Shown here piece by piece: positions 9,777 to 18,810 of a stretch of 64,000 bases of DNA (position 1 is the first letter of the stretch; each line of letters begins with the position of its first letter). Made by a program: the position numbers and the translations under genes. The DNA is taken from positions 186,001 to 250,000 of the forward strand of contig OZ244040.1 in NCBI GenBank assembly GCA_965215035.1, given 5' to 3'. A model generated the notes under the pieces. It did no database searches. It saw nothing but the letters and a program-made list of their open reading frames with translations, and had not been told where the DNA came from. Source of the DNA: Azophilus sp965215035. GTDB lineage: Bacteria; Pseudomonadota; Gammaproteobacteria; Pseudomonadales; Azotimanducaceae.

Positions 9777-10509
9777 GTGAGCAGTGGCCCAATGACGATT
9801 AACGATCTGCACCCATCATTCCGCAAAGCCTATGGAGGGCTTCCTGCGTTTAAGCTTGATCAATTTTGGTCCTGCCAATTCGTGTACCTGTTCCAGTATG
9901 TGCTGTTTCGTCCTGTGCGTGATGATCGGGTGGACGTCAAGTCTTGCCAAGTGGGAAGGGAGTCAGTTCGCATCCACACGCCTCGGAGGAAACTGACCGG
10001 CGGTGGACTGCTTTAGATTCACGGTGGAGGGGGGCTAGCTGCTGCTCTCTGTCAGAGAATTCTTGACTCCGGTGGCACTCAGCCAATTGCGCAGTGCTTG
10101 TATTGCCCCATGCTCGATGACCGAACAGCGGCTCGACGTGAGTTGGACACCATCGAGCACATCCGCTGGCCGAACCGAAACAACAGATATGGGTGGAATT
10201 CATATTTGGGCAGAGTGTATGGGCCGAACGAAGCCACGCCGAACTGGGCGGTGCCGGGGCGCCGCAAAGCCGCTGGCGGGACTGCCACCGACATGGATTG
10301 GCGTTGGCGATGCAGATCTCTTTTTTGAGGAGAGCTTGGATTACGCGAAGCGGCCGCGTGAATGCAATGTGCCTCGTAAGCTCGAAGTGGTCGAAGGGGG
10401 CCCACATGGCTTTCAAGTATTGGTGCCGGAAGCTGAGGTTTCAAGTGATTCTATAGACAAAGCTGATGGCTTTTTGATGAAGGCCTTAGCGAATCGCGGT
10501 GAATTTTAG
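9777..10509 (+). pseudogene. HSL-type alpha/beta hydrolase (esterase), inactivated
   Basis: The remains read VRIHTPRRKLTGGGLL, an amber codon at 10014-10016, then IHGGG. Relatives have GGLLWIHGGG here, so TGG probably became TAG. IHGGGG then joins GLAAALCQRILDSGG directly. The segment carrying the nucleophile elbow GDSAGGG has been deleted, apparently between two GGG stretches. Near 10275 the frame shifts, and the rest (LPPTWIGVGDADLFFEESL, VEGGPHGF with the catalytic histidine) continues to 10509. There are at least three separate lesions, so the gene is dead. It faces away from the amidohydrolase cluster across the 9719 palindrome. Confidence 0.78.
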
Positions 10510-10667
10510 CTATCGAATGCCTGCCCGGAAAAGGGTTCAAGGCAAAGATGGAGGCATCGCTGTTGCCGGTTAACTGCTTGATGCTTAGGAAGCAGTTCTT
10601 TAAATTAGAATCTAATTCAACCCCGAGTTCGCTCCTGTCGCACGAGCCGGGCTTATGGAGTTTACAG

Positions 10668-12056
10668 ATGACTCGAAAGAAACTGATGATATTGCACTCC
10701 GGCATTGTGGTTTTTTTCTGCATGTCGGTCGCTCTCGCAGGAACGGAAGCCTCATCCACTGGTGATGTGTTGATTGAGAACATCAGGATTATCGACGGCA
10801 AAGGAAACGCCCCGGCAAAGGTCCAAGACGTTTTGGTGGCTAAGGGCAAAATTGCGAGAGTGGCAGACCACGGAGAGTTCGAGACGGCAGCGGAAGTGAA
10901 GCGCATGGACGGTGAGGGTCTGACCCTGATGCCGGGCCTGATCGATGCGCATTCCCACATTTTCTTTAGCAGGGATGCCGACTGGCGCAAGAGTTTGAAA
11001 GAGCTTTTGTTCAGCGGAATTACCTCTGTCAACACCGTGGGCGGGGTGCTTGAGCTTGAGATAGAGGCCAAAGAGATTTTGGCCAATAGTGATGAGCCGT
11101 TTCCGAGGGTTTCTGTTTCTGGATATCTTCAAGATGGTGCATCCGAAGGAGGGAAATTACCCGACGAAGTGGATTCCACAGGGATGATTCTCTACTTAAA
11201 GAGTAATCAGGATGTGGTATCCGCACTGGATAGACATCAGGTTGCAGGCATAAAGATGGTCAAAGCCTATATGCAGTTGCCTCTTCGCCGCCTGGAGTTT
11301 TTTGTCGATGAAGCACATAAACGAGAAATGCGCGTCGTCATCGATGCCAGCAGGGCAATTGGAACGGTAGCGGTAAACCGTACTGGTGTAGATGGGTATG
11401 CACATCAACCCTGGCACTTTCCTGCTAGCCCGGAGGAGATTGAGGATGCGAAACAAAGAGGTATATGGTTCCTCTCTACCTTGAACGTTTTTGAGCTTTT
11501 GGGATCCACAGAACGCTATCCGCTGGCGGATGAAGTCGAGTATCTAATCACGGAGCCGCTAGTTGCGCCCTTCTATGAGGAAGAGCAAATCCGTACTGCC
11601 AGCAGTGGTCTTCATAATTTCATCAATGGTGTAAAGAACACCTTTATTGTGCAGTACGGAGAACGGTATAACGAGAACGCTGACAGATGGTTTGAGATAA
11701 GTTCCGAAAACACAAGACGACTTGTAGATGCAGGAATACTGGTGGGCATGGGCACGGATACCACCGGACATTGGGCGCTGAGGCCGCCTGGCTGGCTGTT
11801 GCACTATGAGATGGAGCTGTGGACCGAAGCCGGCATCGCGCCAATCAAAGCGATACAGGCTGCCACCTACAACAATGCCCGTATTTTGGAAATCGATGAC
11901 AGAACCGGCTCCATATCAGAGGGTTTGGAGGCCGACCTGCTGATCGTTGCGGGCAATCCAGCGGCAAACATTAGAGATACACGAAACATCAGGTATGTTT
12001 TTCTTGACGGAAAACTGGTGGATCGCCAGTCTCTCGTGTTAACAGAAACGCACTGA
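10668..12056 (+). CDS. exported amidohydrolase (imidazolonepropionase/prolidase-like)
   Basis: A protein of 462 residues with a signal peptide (MTRKKLMILHSGIVVFFCMSVALAG). The start at 10668 is chosen because it begins this signal; the frame is open further upstream. The domain begins with DVLIENIRIIDGKG. The metal site is GLIDAHSHIF (about 90-99) and the late aspartate lies in GMGTDTTG (about 360). The final NPAANIRDTRNIRYVFLDGKLV is the usual amidohydrolase C-terminal sheet. Secreted members hydrolyse peptides, lactams or xenobiotic amides; the substrate here is unknown. It is followed by two decayed Lrp-type regulator genes in the same direction. Confidence 0.83.
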   Translation: MTRKKLMILHSGIVVFFCMSVALAGTEASSTGDVLIENIRIIDGKGNAPAKVQDVLVAKGKIARVADHGEFETAAEVKRMDGEGLTLMPGLIDAHSHIFFSRDADWRKSLKELLFSGITSVNTVGGVLELEIEAKEILANSDEPFPRVSVSGYLQDGASEGGKLPDEVDSTGMILYLKSNQDVVSALDRHQVAGIKMVKAYMQLPLRRLEFFVDEAHKREMRVVIDASRAIGTVAVNRTGVDGYAHQPWHFPASPEEIEDAKQRGIWFLSTLNVFELLGSTERYPLADEVEYLITEPLVAPFYEEEQIRTASSGLHNFINGVKNTFIVQYGERYNENADRWFEISSENTRRLVDAGILVGMGTDTTGHWALRPPGWLLHYEMELWTEAGIAPIKAIQAATYNNARILEIDDRTGSISEGLEADLLIVAGNPAANIRDTRNIRYVFLDGKLVDRQSLVLTETH

Positions 12057-12074
12057 CACACATAGACATTGCAA

Positions 12075-12385
12075 ATGGAAGAACTCGCGGAACTTGATTT
12101 GAAGATCATAGAGGCGTTGATCAAGGAGCCACGGCGTTCTTATCGCTCGCTGGGGGAAGACTTCGACGTTTCTCAACAATTTATCGCCCGCAGGGTGAGT
12201 TTCCTCATAGAAAATCAGATTCCTCGAATCACCGATCAAAAAGACTTTGAAGCTGCAGGTGCGCACTTTCCCGCCCATGTCGATGTTTAGTTGCACACGG
12301 TCGCAAAGAAGAGGTAGCCCAAGCGCTCGCCGGCTTAGATGAGGTAACCAAATACAACTTGCACTACGCGAGCATAGATTTATGA
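12075..12385 (+). pseudogene. Lrp/AsnC-type regulator 1, frameshifted
   Basis: ATG 12075 begins an Lrp-type winged helix (DLKIIEALIKEPRRSYRSLGEDFDVSQQFIARRV). The frame hits a stop at 12288-12290. The ligand-binding half continues in another frame as EEVAQALAGLDEVTKYNLHYASIDL, ending in a TGA that overlaps the next ATG (ATGA at 12382-12385). A one- or two-base indel therefore separates DNA-binding and RAM domains. Either it is a real pseudogene or a sequencing error. The next gene has a similar lesion, which favours decay. Confidence 0.65.
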
Positions 12386-12844
12386 AAGAACCGCTCGATG
12401 ACTTTGAAGAGCAGCTGTTCGAGATTCTGAAACCTGACGCTAGGGTCAGCAATCGCGTGGTGGCAGGCGAACTCAAAGTCATTGAAGGTGCGATCCGTCA
12501 CCGACTAAGGAAACTGACGTCAGCAAAGTCCATGCGCCAGTGCACTCGTCAACCCCGCAAAAGTCAATCAGACAGCAATCGTTGATGTTCGCTTGGTGGT
12601 GGAAACAGCAGCGATAAAGCGAGTCATCGGCGCCCTAAAGGAAATCGATCAGATTGGATACGTCGCGTTGGTTTCTGGCGCATCCGATATTGTCTTCATT
12701 ATGACCGACGAAAGCCTAGATGACTTGTTCACGCTGTACGAGTCGAAGATCATAGAGCTTGAGGGTGTGATAACGGGAACGGTTCATGTGATCCGCAGTA
12801 TCCATAAACACGTTCTCGAACTCACTCACATTATGGAAGACTAA
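12382..12844 (+). pseudogene. Lrp/AsnC-type regulator 2, frameshifted
   Basis: ATG 12382 starts a second helix-turn-helix (LDDFEEQLFEILKPDARVSNRVVAGEL, then EGAIRHRLRKL). Near 12530 the frame shifts. The remainder reads ALVNPAKVNQTAIVDVRLVVETAAIKRVIGALKEIDQIGYVALVSGASDIVF to the stop at 12844, an intact RAM-type sensor half. The two regulators were translationally coupled through ATGA. Each keeps all its parts but in two frames. Confidence 0.65.
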
Positions 12845-12866
12845 TGTGGTCGTGCCGCGGATGAAT

Positions 12867-14075
12867 CTATGCAGGCTCAAAACTGATAGGCAACGCTTCC
12901 AATCCGACCATCCCCGAAAAGTGACGAAACACGGCTTCACCGGCAAGCTGGGGATTTTTCATTCTCTCAACCAAGACTGACAGCGCTTCTTCAAGCAAGG
13001 CTCTCGCCATAAACATGCCAAGGCAAATATGGGCTCCCCGACCGAAGGTAATGGACTTGGTCTTGTCTCGGTCTGGGTTGAACGCATCTGGTGAGTCATA
13101 AAATGCTTCATCGCGACCTGCGTAGGTGAGCGGCAGCATTAGCATGGTGTCTTTCGGAATCAAGGTGTCACGGTATTCGATGTCAACATTGGTTGCACGG
13201 AACGTCGCTGAAATCGGGTTGTAAAACCTCAAAGACTCATCGACTACTTTCTTCGCCCGCCTTCGATCATCAGCCACCTTGCTCCACTCTTGGGGATGAT
13301 CCAGCAGCACCTTCATCATCAGAATTAACTGATTTTTTGTCGTGTCGTAGCCGGCGGAAATCAGGTTAATCAGCAACACGCGCAGTTCTTCGTCGGACAA
13401 ACTCTCGCCATCAGTCGCGAGATCTACCAGCGTTTGCAGCAGGTCATCCTTTGTCTCATTTCGATTACGCCGGGCATCAACCAGTTCATCGGCATAGTCA
13501 AACAAATGGGCCAGTGCCCAGTTCACTTTGGCAACTGTCTCTTCATTCAGACTGAATGCATCTGACAGCACGATCACCCACTCTTCAAACTTGTCGATGT
13601 CATCGGTTGAAACACCAAGGATGTCGCACATCACGGTGATCGGATATCGCGCTGCAACTCTCGTGAAATCGCACTCTGCTGCCCCATTAAGTGAATCAAT
13701 GATATTGTTGATGGTCTCATTCATAAAAGGACGATACTTCGCTGCTTCCCTCGGGGTAAACGCAGGCGCCAGAATCATGCGAAGACGTTTGTGGGTTTCA
13801 CCATCCAGCGCCAGGAAAAAATGATCATAGAAGCGCTCGAACGGCGTGCCTTTCCCGACTCCCACCATGGCGGAAATATCTCTGTTCGGGGTTCGACAGC
13901 GGTCGTCCATCAGGAAATCTCTCATCGCCTGTTGGTCAAGGACCACATAACCCATGGGAAATCTGGCTACCCAGTTCTTTTTCCTGGCCGCTGAGTAAAT
14001 AGTATGGGGATCATTGACGAAGTCCGGATCATGAATTTGGATCTCCGCCACATCCAAATCTGCTAGCTGCATCAC
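12867..14075 (-). CDS. cytochrome P450
   Basis: Soluble bacterial-type P450 of 402 residues, the normal length. The I-helix oxygen-activation motif is AGYDTT (about 240). The K-helix ExxR is in DESLRFYNP (about 282). The heme-binding loop FGRGAHICLG (about 342-351) contains the cysteine ligand. It needs a ferredoxin and reductase encoded elsewhere, as none is in the window. It is expected to hydroxylate a hydrophobic substrate. A secreted SnoaL-like protein and a TonB receptor lie next to it in the same direction, consistent with uptake and oxidation of a scarce organic compound, perhaps terpenoid or steroid-like. The substrate is inference only. Confidence 0.92.
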   Translation of the reverse strand: MMQLADLDVAEIQIHDPDFVNDPHTIYSAARKKNWVARFPMGYVVLDQQAMRDFLMDDRCRTPNRDISAMVGVGKGTPFERFYDHFFLALDGETHKRLRMILAPAFTPREAAKYRPFMNETINNIIDSLNGAAECDFTRVAARYPITVMCDILGVSTDDIDKFEEWVIVLSDAFSLNEETVAKVNWALAHLFDYADELVDARRNRNETKDDLLQTLVDLATDGESLSDEELRVLLINLISAGYDTTKNQLILMMKVLLDHPQEWSKVADDRRRAKKVVDESLRFYNPISATFRATNVDIEYRDTLIPKDTMLMLPLTYAGRDEAFYDSPDAFNPDRDKTKSITFGRGAHICLGMFMARALLEEALSVLVERMKNPQLAGEAVFRHFSGMVGLEALPISFEPA

Positions 14076-14116
14076 TCCGTCAACTGAATCTTCAATCTAC
14101 AAGGCAGAACATCCGA

Positions 14117-14656
14117 TTAATTCATCGCTGCCTTGTCGGCCGCTTTACGTTTGGCAATGTCCTGTGCTGATCTTTTGGCCTCGGCGTTGTTAAAGCCCTC
14201 CATACGCACAATTTTATCGTCTTCCCAGTAATAGACGTGTACATATTCTTGAACAAAGGGCGCGCCATATCTGTGGCCCCGAGTGCGGTTTCTTACCACG
14301 GCTATGTTGTCCTCAACGACGACCCAGTATCTATCAACCTTTAGGCCATGCTCAAAATTGACCTCTTCGGCCCCCTTCAGGTAGAAGTTCAAAAAGGCTT
14401 CACGACCGAAGAAGTACTTTCCCAACGGTCCTGTTGTGTGGTAATGAGCCTCAACGTCATCCGCGTAAAATTCGCTGAACTTGACAATGTCCTCCTGTTT
14501 ACCGGAATGTAGGTATTCTAGGAACTTCGTCATCAACGCTCTGGTTTCTTCAGTCGTCATCTCACCAGCGTATACCGCCGCAGGCGTAGTCATTCCAATA
14601 ATCATCGTAAACAGCACACCAGCAATATGGGGCAAGCGTATAGCTCTTTTGACCAT
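14117..14656 (-). CDS. exported SnoaL-like / NTF2-fold protein
   Basis: A protein of 179 residues. The signal peptide is MVKRAIRLPHIAGVLFTMIIGMTTPAAVYA with a likely AxA cleavage site near residue 30. The mature part has the NTF2 fold pattern: ALMTKFLEYLHSGKQEDIVKFSEFYADDVEAHYH, then FFGREAFLNFYLKGAEEV, DNIAVVRNRTRG and YVHVYYWEDDKIVRMEGF. The period of charged and aromatic residues fits a small ligand-binding cone. It sits 41 bases downstream-facing from the P450 start and about 100 bases after the TonB receptor, so the three may form one leftward unit. It could be a periplasmic binding or isomerase partner of the receptor's ligand. Confidence 0.75.
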   Translation of the reverse strand: MVKRAIRLPHIAGVLFTMIIGMTTPAAVYAGEMTTEETRALMTKFLEYLHSGKQEDIVKFSEFYADDVEAHYHTTGPLGKYFFGREAFLNFYLKGAEEVNFEHGLKVDRYWVVVEDNIAVVRNRTRGHRYGAPFVQEYVHVYYWEDDKIVRMEGFNNAEAKRSAQDIAKRKAADKAAMN

Positions 14657-14759
14657 TATTAGCTCTCCTCAAACCAGAGTTGTACCGACGCTGCAGGCCG
14701 ATGCAGCGGCGGACAGAGATAGCCACTACGACTATGGTCGTAGTGGCTCACAATTTGAT

Positions 14760-16874
14760 CTAGAAGTCGTACTGTACCTCCAGGCCATAGGTGCGGCCTC
14801 GGTTGTAGTTACCTAGCTGCAAGCCCACGGCCCCGAAAGGAAGGATCCCCTGTATCGTCTCTTCGTTTGATACGTTCTTCACGAATGCCCGAAAACTGAG
14901 GCCTTCGACAGCACCCAGGGTAAAGTCTGCATAGAGATTACCTATGGCGTACGAATCCTGAAAGGCACCAGGCTCAGCATCGAAGAAACTATAGCGTACG
15001 TCGTCACTGTAATAGAGTTCACCGCGCAACAGGAGTGCATTGCCATTGTTGAAATCTGCACCATAGCTCAGCGCCAAGGTCCCTGAGAAATCAGGGGCCC
15101 GGAGAAGGGTTTTTCCGCCGACATTAACAGTGGGCGCTCCCGGCGCTCCATGGGGGTCAGCCAGGAACAGATCATTCTGCTCGGTATCCAGGAAACTTCC
15201 GGACAGTTCCATATTGAAGCTATCAGAAAGTGCATACTGGAATTCGATGTCAATCCCCTGAACGTTGGCCTCACTCGCATTCTCGACCACTGTCGCAAGT
15301 CCCACAAGCTGAGTCACCTGCAGATCGGTATAGTCATAGTCGTAGATTGCTACATTTAACAATCCAGCACCGTCAAACAGCGTTGTTTTCAATCCGATTT
15401 CGATTGCTTCGATACTTTCCGGATTGAATGAATCCAGGCAATTGGACGGATCGTAGCCACCTGATTTAAAGCCCTCTTGCCAGGTACCGTACACCACTGC
15501 ATTCTCACCGAAATCGTACTGGAAGCCGACCTTCGGATTGGTATCGCTCCAGTCCTCACTTCCACTTACCGGCACTGGGCAGGCAAGAGAGCTGAATTGA
15601 GTAATTTCCCTGTCCTCCGAATTGTATCGAATACCGGCGATCACCCTGAATTGTTCAGTCACGTCGACAGTCACGTCGGCGAATGCCGCCCATGCTTCAC
15701 TTTGCTGATCAAACGAAAGCGCAACGCCAAATATCGGAAAAGCTGATGTCTGAAGAAAATCGTCTTTGAGGTAAAAGAGACCTGAAACAAGGTCGATCCG
15801 CTCACCAGAGTAGTTCAGGTTAAACTCCTGGGATAAGGAATCCGACTCAGATTCAACTCCACCTGTCGCCGGGAAAAACGCAGCCGAAGAGTAATCAACA
15901 TCATAATTCAGCTGATTATAGGAGTTGTCCAAGAAACCGGTTATGGATTTCAGGCTCCACTGATCATTGATGGCCCAATCTAGCGTTGCGGTAACGGAAT
16001 CCTGGGAGATCTCCCCGCTCGCGTCAGTGTCCGAGACCACTTCATTGACATTGGTGGTATGGTTTCCAGGAAAGAGATAAAAGGCAGCTGCGGGGTTTAC
16101 GATTCCCAGAATTTGCGCCGGAGATATAGTCTCATTTTCGACAGTGGTGGCATTGACATCTATGGTTAGATCGTCGCTAGGTGTAAACCTCAAGGCCAGA
16201 CGCCCACCGATGGTTTCATTTGCAAACCCATCCGGAGACCCACCGCCCCCAACCACCTTGAGGTAGCCGTCTTGGTCGTTATAGTAAAAATTGCCTCGCA
16301 TGGACACCGTGTCAGACAATGGGCCTGACAGCATCACGTTCGTACCAACCCGACCAAAGTTGCCGGCGGTCACGCTGACGCTGCCCTCAAATTCCTCGGT
16401 GGGCTTGTTGGTTATATAGTTGATCGCCCCACCGGTAGAGTTACGGCCATACAACGTGCCTTGCGGTCCCTTCAATACCTCTACCCGCTGTAGATCGCTC
16501 ACAGCAAGTGCAACGGTTCGAATCCTTGTTTGATAAACACCGTCAATATGCTGAGCTACCGCAGGGTCACCACCAGCGTTGGTTGAATTCGCGCCGATAC
16601 CCCTGATTGCAAGCAGGCTGGAACCATTGAAATAGCCGGCAACGAGCCCTGGCACCGTGAACTGTAGGTCACGGTTGTTGGTTATTTCCGTCAAGTCGAT
16701 TTCGTCTTCGCTGAAGGCCGTCAACGACGCAGGCACGTCCATCACGGTAGTTTCACGTTTGGTTGCAGTTACGACGACTTCTTCAATGGCTCGTTCTTCC
16801 GCATAACCCGTTAACTGGACGCACGAAACAACCAGCCCCACCATCAACCGTTTGATTGCCTTCTCCGCCACCAT
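14760..16874 (-). CDS. TonB-dependent outer-membrane receptor
   Basis: Outer-membrane active transporter of about 704 residues. A short signal (LMVGLVVSCVQLTGYA) is followed by the TonB box EEVVVTATKRET. The plug domain has LLAIRGIGANSTNAGGDPAVAQHIDGVY and RVEVLKGPQGTLYGRNSTGGAINYIT. The 22-stranded barrel ends in YNRGRTYGLEVQYDF with the C-terminal aromatic needed for BAM insertion. The style is that of receptors for complex carbon compounds in marine and sphingomonad-like bacteria, not a classic siderophore receptor. ATG 16874 with GGAG just upstream is preferred to a TTG at 16889. Two matching direct repeats upstream may carry its promoter or activator sites. Confidence 0.9.
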   Translation of the reverse strand: MVAEKAIKRLMVGLVVSCVQLTGYAEERAIEEVVVTATKRETTVMDVPASLTAFSEDEIDLTEITNNRDLQFTVPGLVAGYFNGSSLLAIRGIGANSTNAGGDPAVAQHIDGVYQTRIRTVALAVSDLQRVEVLKGPQGTLYGRNSTGGAINYITNKPTEEFEGSVSVTAGNFGRVGTNVMLSGPLSDTVSMRGNFYYNDQDGYLKVVGGGGSPDGFANETIGGRLALRFTPSDDLTIDVNATTVENETISPAQILGIVNPAAAFYLFPGNHTTNVNEVVSDTDASGEISQDSVTATLDWAINDQWSLKSITGFLDNSYNQLNYDVDYSSAAFFPATGGVESESDSLSQEFNLNYSGERIDLVSGLFYLKDDFLQTSAFPIFGVALSFDQQSEAWAAFADVTVDVTEQFRVIAGIRYNSEDREITQFSSLACPVPVSGSEDWSDTNPKVGFQYDFGENAVVYGTWQEGFKSGGYDPSNCLDSFNPESIEAIEIGLKTTLFDGAGLLNVAIYDYDYTDLQVTQLVGLATVVENASEANVQGIDIEFQYALSDSFNMELSGSFLDTEQNDLFLADPHGAPGAPTVNVGGKTLLRAPDFSGTLALSYGADFNNGNALLLRGELYYSDDVRYSFFDAEPGAFQDSYAIGNLYADFTLGAVEGLSFRAFVKNVSNEETIQGILPFGAVGLQLGNYNRGRTYGLEVQYDF

Positions 16875-16899
16875 TGATCTCCAATCCAATTTCCGTCAG

Positions 16900-16998
16900 T
16901 TAATCGCAAAAACTACTGGATGTCAACTACTATATATCTCTCTTCAGACTGCCTTCCAATAATTAATCGCAAAAACTACCAATTGTCACCTGCTATAT
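16900..16998. repeat. two direct repeats upstream of the TonB receptor
   Basis: TTAATCGCAAAAACTAC occurs at 16900-16916 and 16963-16979. Each copy is followed by a similar tail (TGTCA-CT-CTATA), so the unit is about 35 bp. The offset is exactly 63 bases, about six helical turns. They lie in the 5' region of the receptor gene and could be tandem activator sites or a duplicated promoter. Confidence 0.6.
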
Positions 16999-17186
16999 GT
17001 CCATGTGCGTTAGCAACAAATGGATATGTCCAGTTCTAGGACAAATGAACTGGCAGTTGCGGGACGGCGCATACGGGTGGTGGGCCAGTTTGATTCACGC
17101 TTCGGCTTTAGGTCGGCTCAAGATGAATCAAACCGATCCACTACCCGCACTAACAATAGCGTCAGCGAGGCAAGCCATAATGAGGC

Positions 17187-17508
17187 GCAGCGCCAGCGGT
17201 GGCTGCCCAAGATGGCCACCGGCGAAATGGTCCGAGCCATCGCCATGACCGAGCCGCACACCGGCTCGGACCTGCAGAACGTGCGCGCCACGGCGGTTCG
17301 TGACGGCGACGACTACGTCATCAACGGCGCCAAGTCCTACATCACCAATGGCCAGCAAGCCGATCTGGTGATCGTGGAGGCCAAGACCGACCCGGCCCAA
17401 GGCGCCAAGGACATTTCGCTGTTAGTCGTGGAAGCGGACACGCCGGGATTTCAACGGGGCGCAACCTCAAGAAAATGGGGCTCAGCGCCGCGGACACCTC
17501 GGAGCTCA
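17187..17508 (+). pseudogene. acyl-CoA dehydrogenase, internal fragment
   Basis: About 107 residues from the middle of an acyl-CoA dehydrogenase. RWLPKMATGEMVRAIAMTEP is followed by HTGSDLQNVRATA, then INGAKSYITNGQQADLVIVEAKTD and the flavin-region FQRG. A one-base loss near 17459 shifts NLKKMGLSAADTSEL into another frame. Homology stops at 17508, where the inverted IS91 fragment B begins. N- and C-terminal parts are absent. The composition is GC-rich, unlike the AT-richer block just before it, so this is a scrap brought in by rearrangement. Confidence 0.75.
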
Positions 17509-17516
17509 CCTGTGCG

Positions 17517-18170
17517 ATGCGGTAGCTTCTCGAGCTCGTGGGGAGCCGGTCGGGGCGTGCGATGGAACCTTGGTCGTGCACGACCGAATGAATACACCCC
17601 CTCGAGGAAGAGCATATGGAAGTGGATGTTGAGGTTGAGCGCCGAGCCGAAACGCTGGATAAGGGTGACGGCACCGGTCTTCGCGCCGGAGGCGACGGTG
17701 AACCCGGTCCTCTTGAGGAGGTCGGTCAAGATCGCACGGTAGACGACGCCGAGAACCTGGCTCGGTAACTGGGGCCGGGCGGCGAACGGGAAACGCAGGG
17801 GATAGGGGAAGGTGAGCACCCACTGTCGGATGGGTTGCTCGGGTAGAACGTGATCGACGAGGTGCGCCGCGGACTCGATCATCCGGCGGGCACCGCAAGA
17901 GGGGCAAAAGCCGCGGCGTTTGCAGGAGAACGCAACGAGGTGCTCGTGGCTGCAGGCGTCGCACTTGACGCGCAGAAAGCCGTGTTCGAGCAAACCGCAC
18001 TTCAGGTAATCGTCGAACTCCCGCTTGACGAATGCCGGGAGCGATCCGCCTTCGGCTTCGAGCCGGGCGAGAAACCGGGGGAAGTGAGTCTCGACGATTC
18101 GGTAGAGCGGTGTCTCTTCCGGACGGTGGTGTTCGTAGACATGCCGGTCAGCGCCGCTGGGTTGTGGCAA
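17517..18170 (-). pseudogene. IS91-family transposase fragment B (N-terminal part)
   Basis: N-terminal 218 or so residues of an IS91-family transposase, starting near 18170. HFPRFLARLEAEGGSLPAFV is followed by a zinc-binding cluster (VKCDACSHEHLVAFSCKRRGFCPSCGARRM), the characteristic N-terminal domain. The shared core (VLTFPYPLRFPFAARPQLPS, NIHFHMLFLEGV) comes next. It is cut at HRTG where the acyl-CoA dehydrogenase scrap begins. Together, fragments B, C and D cover almost the whole family length but lie in three places. Confidence 0.82.
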
Positions 18171-18477
18171 TCCTCATAGCCTGCGTCAGCCTGGGTTCAT
18201 GAGGTTGCGAGAGACCGGACAGCGTGTCTGCCGGCGTGTGCCATGGATCGATGGCGGCCTCGAGAGCGATTCGGTGTGAGAGTTTTGCGGGGATCGGTTA
18301 TGCGTCGGTGTGCACTGTGGGGCATTTGGATAAACCTGCACGCACGGATGTCACCTTGAAGGCCGCCTCGCCCCTTCTGTGCCAAAACTGGTGAGCCGAT
18401 TCACACCGCAGGTTCAGCGAAACCCGCAAATGTAGGACCGGACACTTTATGTATTCCCACAAGCACAATTTTATGAC
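18171..18477. other. intergenic, no gene seen
   Basis: Between IS91 fragment B and the vapBC promoter. No family resemblance was found on either strand. It may contain the terminal region of a lost element. Confidence 0.45.
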
Positions 18478-18512
18478 TTGACAGATCATATTGGTATGAC
18501 TAGATTGGTCAT
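18478..18512 (+). promoter_or_regulatory. vapBC promoter with overlapping inverted repeat
   Basis: A perfect -35 TTGACA (18478-18483), a 17-base spacer and -10 TAGATT (18501-18506) put the start point at or within a base or two of the vapB ATG at 18514, so the message may be leaderless. ATGAC (18496-18500) and GTCAT (18508-18512) form an inverted repeat that covers the -10, as expected of an autoregulated toxin-antitoxin operon. Confidence 0.6.
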
Positions 18513-18513
18513 T

Positions 18514-18810
18514 ATGAGCAGAGTATCTATTTCCGAACTGAAGGCAAACCTATCGAAGTATGTTCGAGAGGTGCGCCGTGGTGGCGAGGTTCAAATCCTT
18601 GACCGGGGCGCGCCCGTTGCGTGGCTAAAACCCGCTGTCGAATTGCAAGTTAACACGGACGAGGAAGAGGTTTTGCGTACCAGACTCATACGAGACGGAA
18701 TCTTAACTCCGGGAACAGGAAGCTCAAGGAGAATCATTGATGAGCCACCCATAAGGCTGCGGACTAGCGTCTTGGAAGCGCTCTTGGAAGACAGGGAAGA
18801 TCGTTTTTGA
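18514..18810 (+). CDS. vapB: Phd/YefM-type antitoxin of a VapBC module
   Basis: Antitoxin of 98 residues. The N-terminal SRVSISELKANLSKYVREVRRGGEVQILDRGAPVAWL is the Phd/YefM DNA-binding fold. The C-terminal tail (VLEALLEDREDRF) neutralises the PIN toxin. ATG 18514 is chosen over an upstream in-frame start because it begins the family homology and lies right after the promoter. Its stop overlaps the toxin start (TTGA), so the two are translationally coupled. Confidence 0.85.
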   Translation: MSRVSISELKANLSKYVREVRRGGEVQILDRGAPVAWLKPAVELQVNTDEEEVLRTRLIRDGILTPGTGSSRRIIDEPPIRLRTSVLEALLEDREDRF

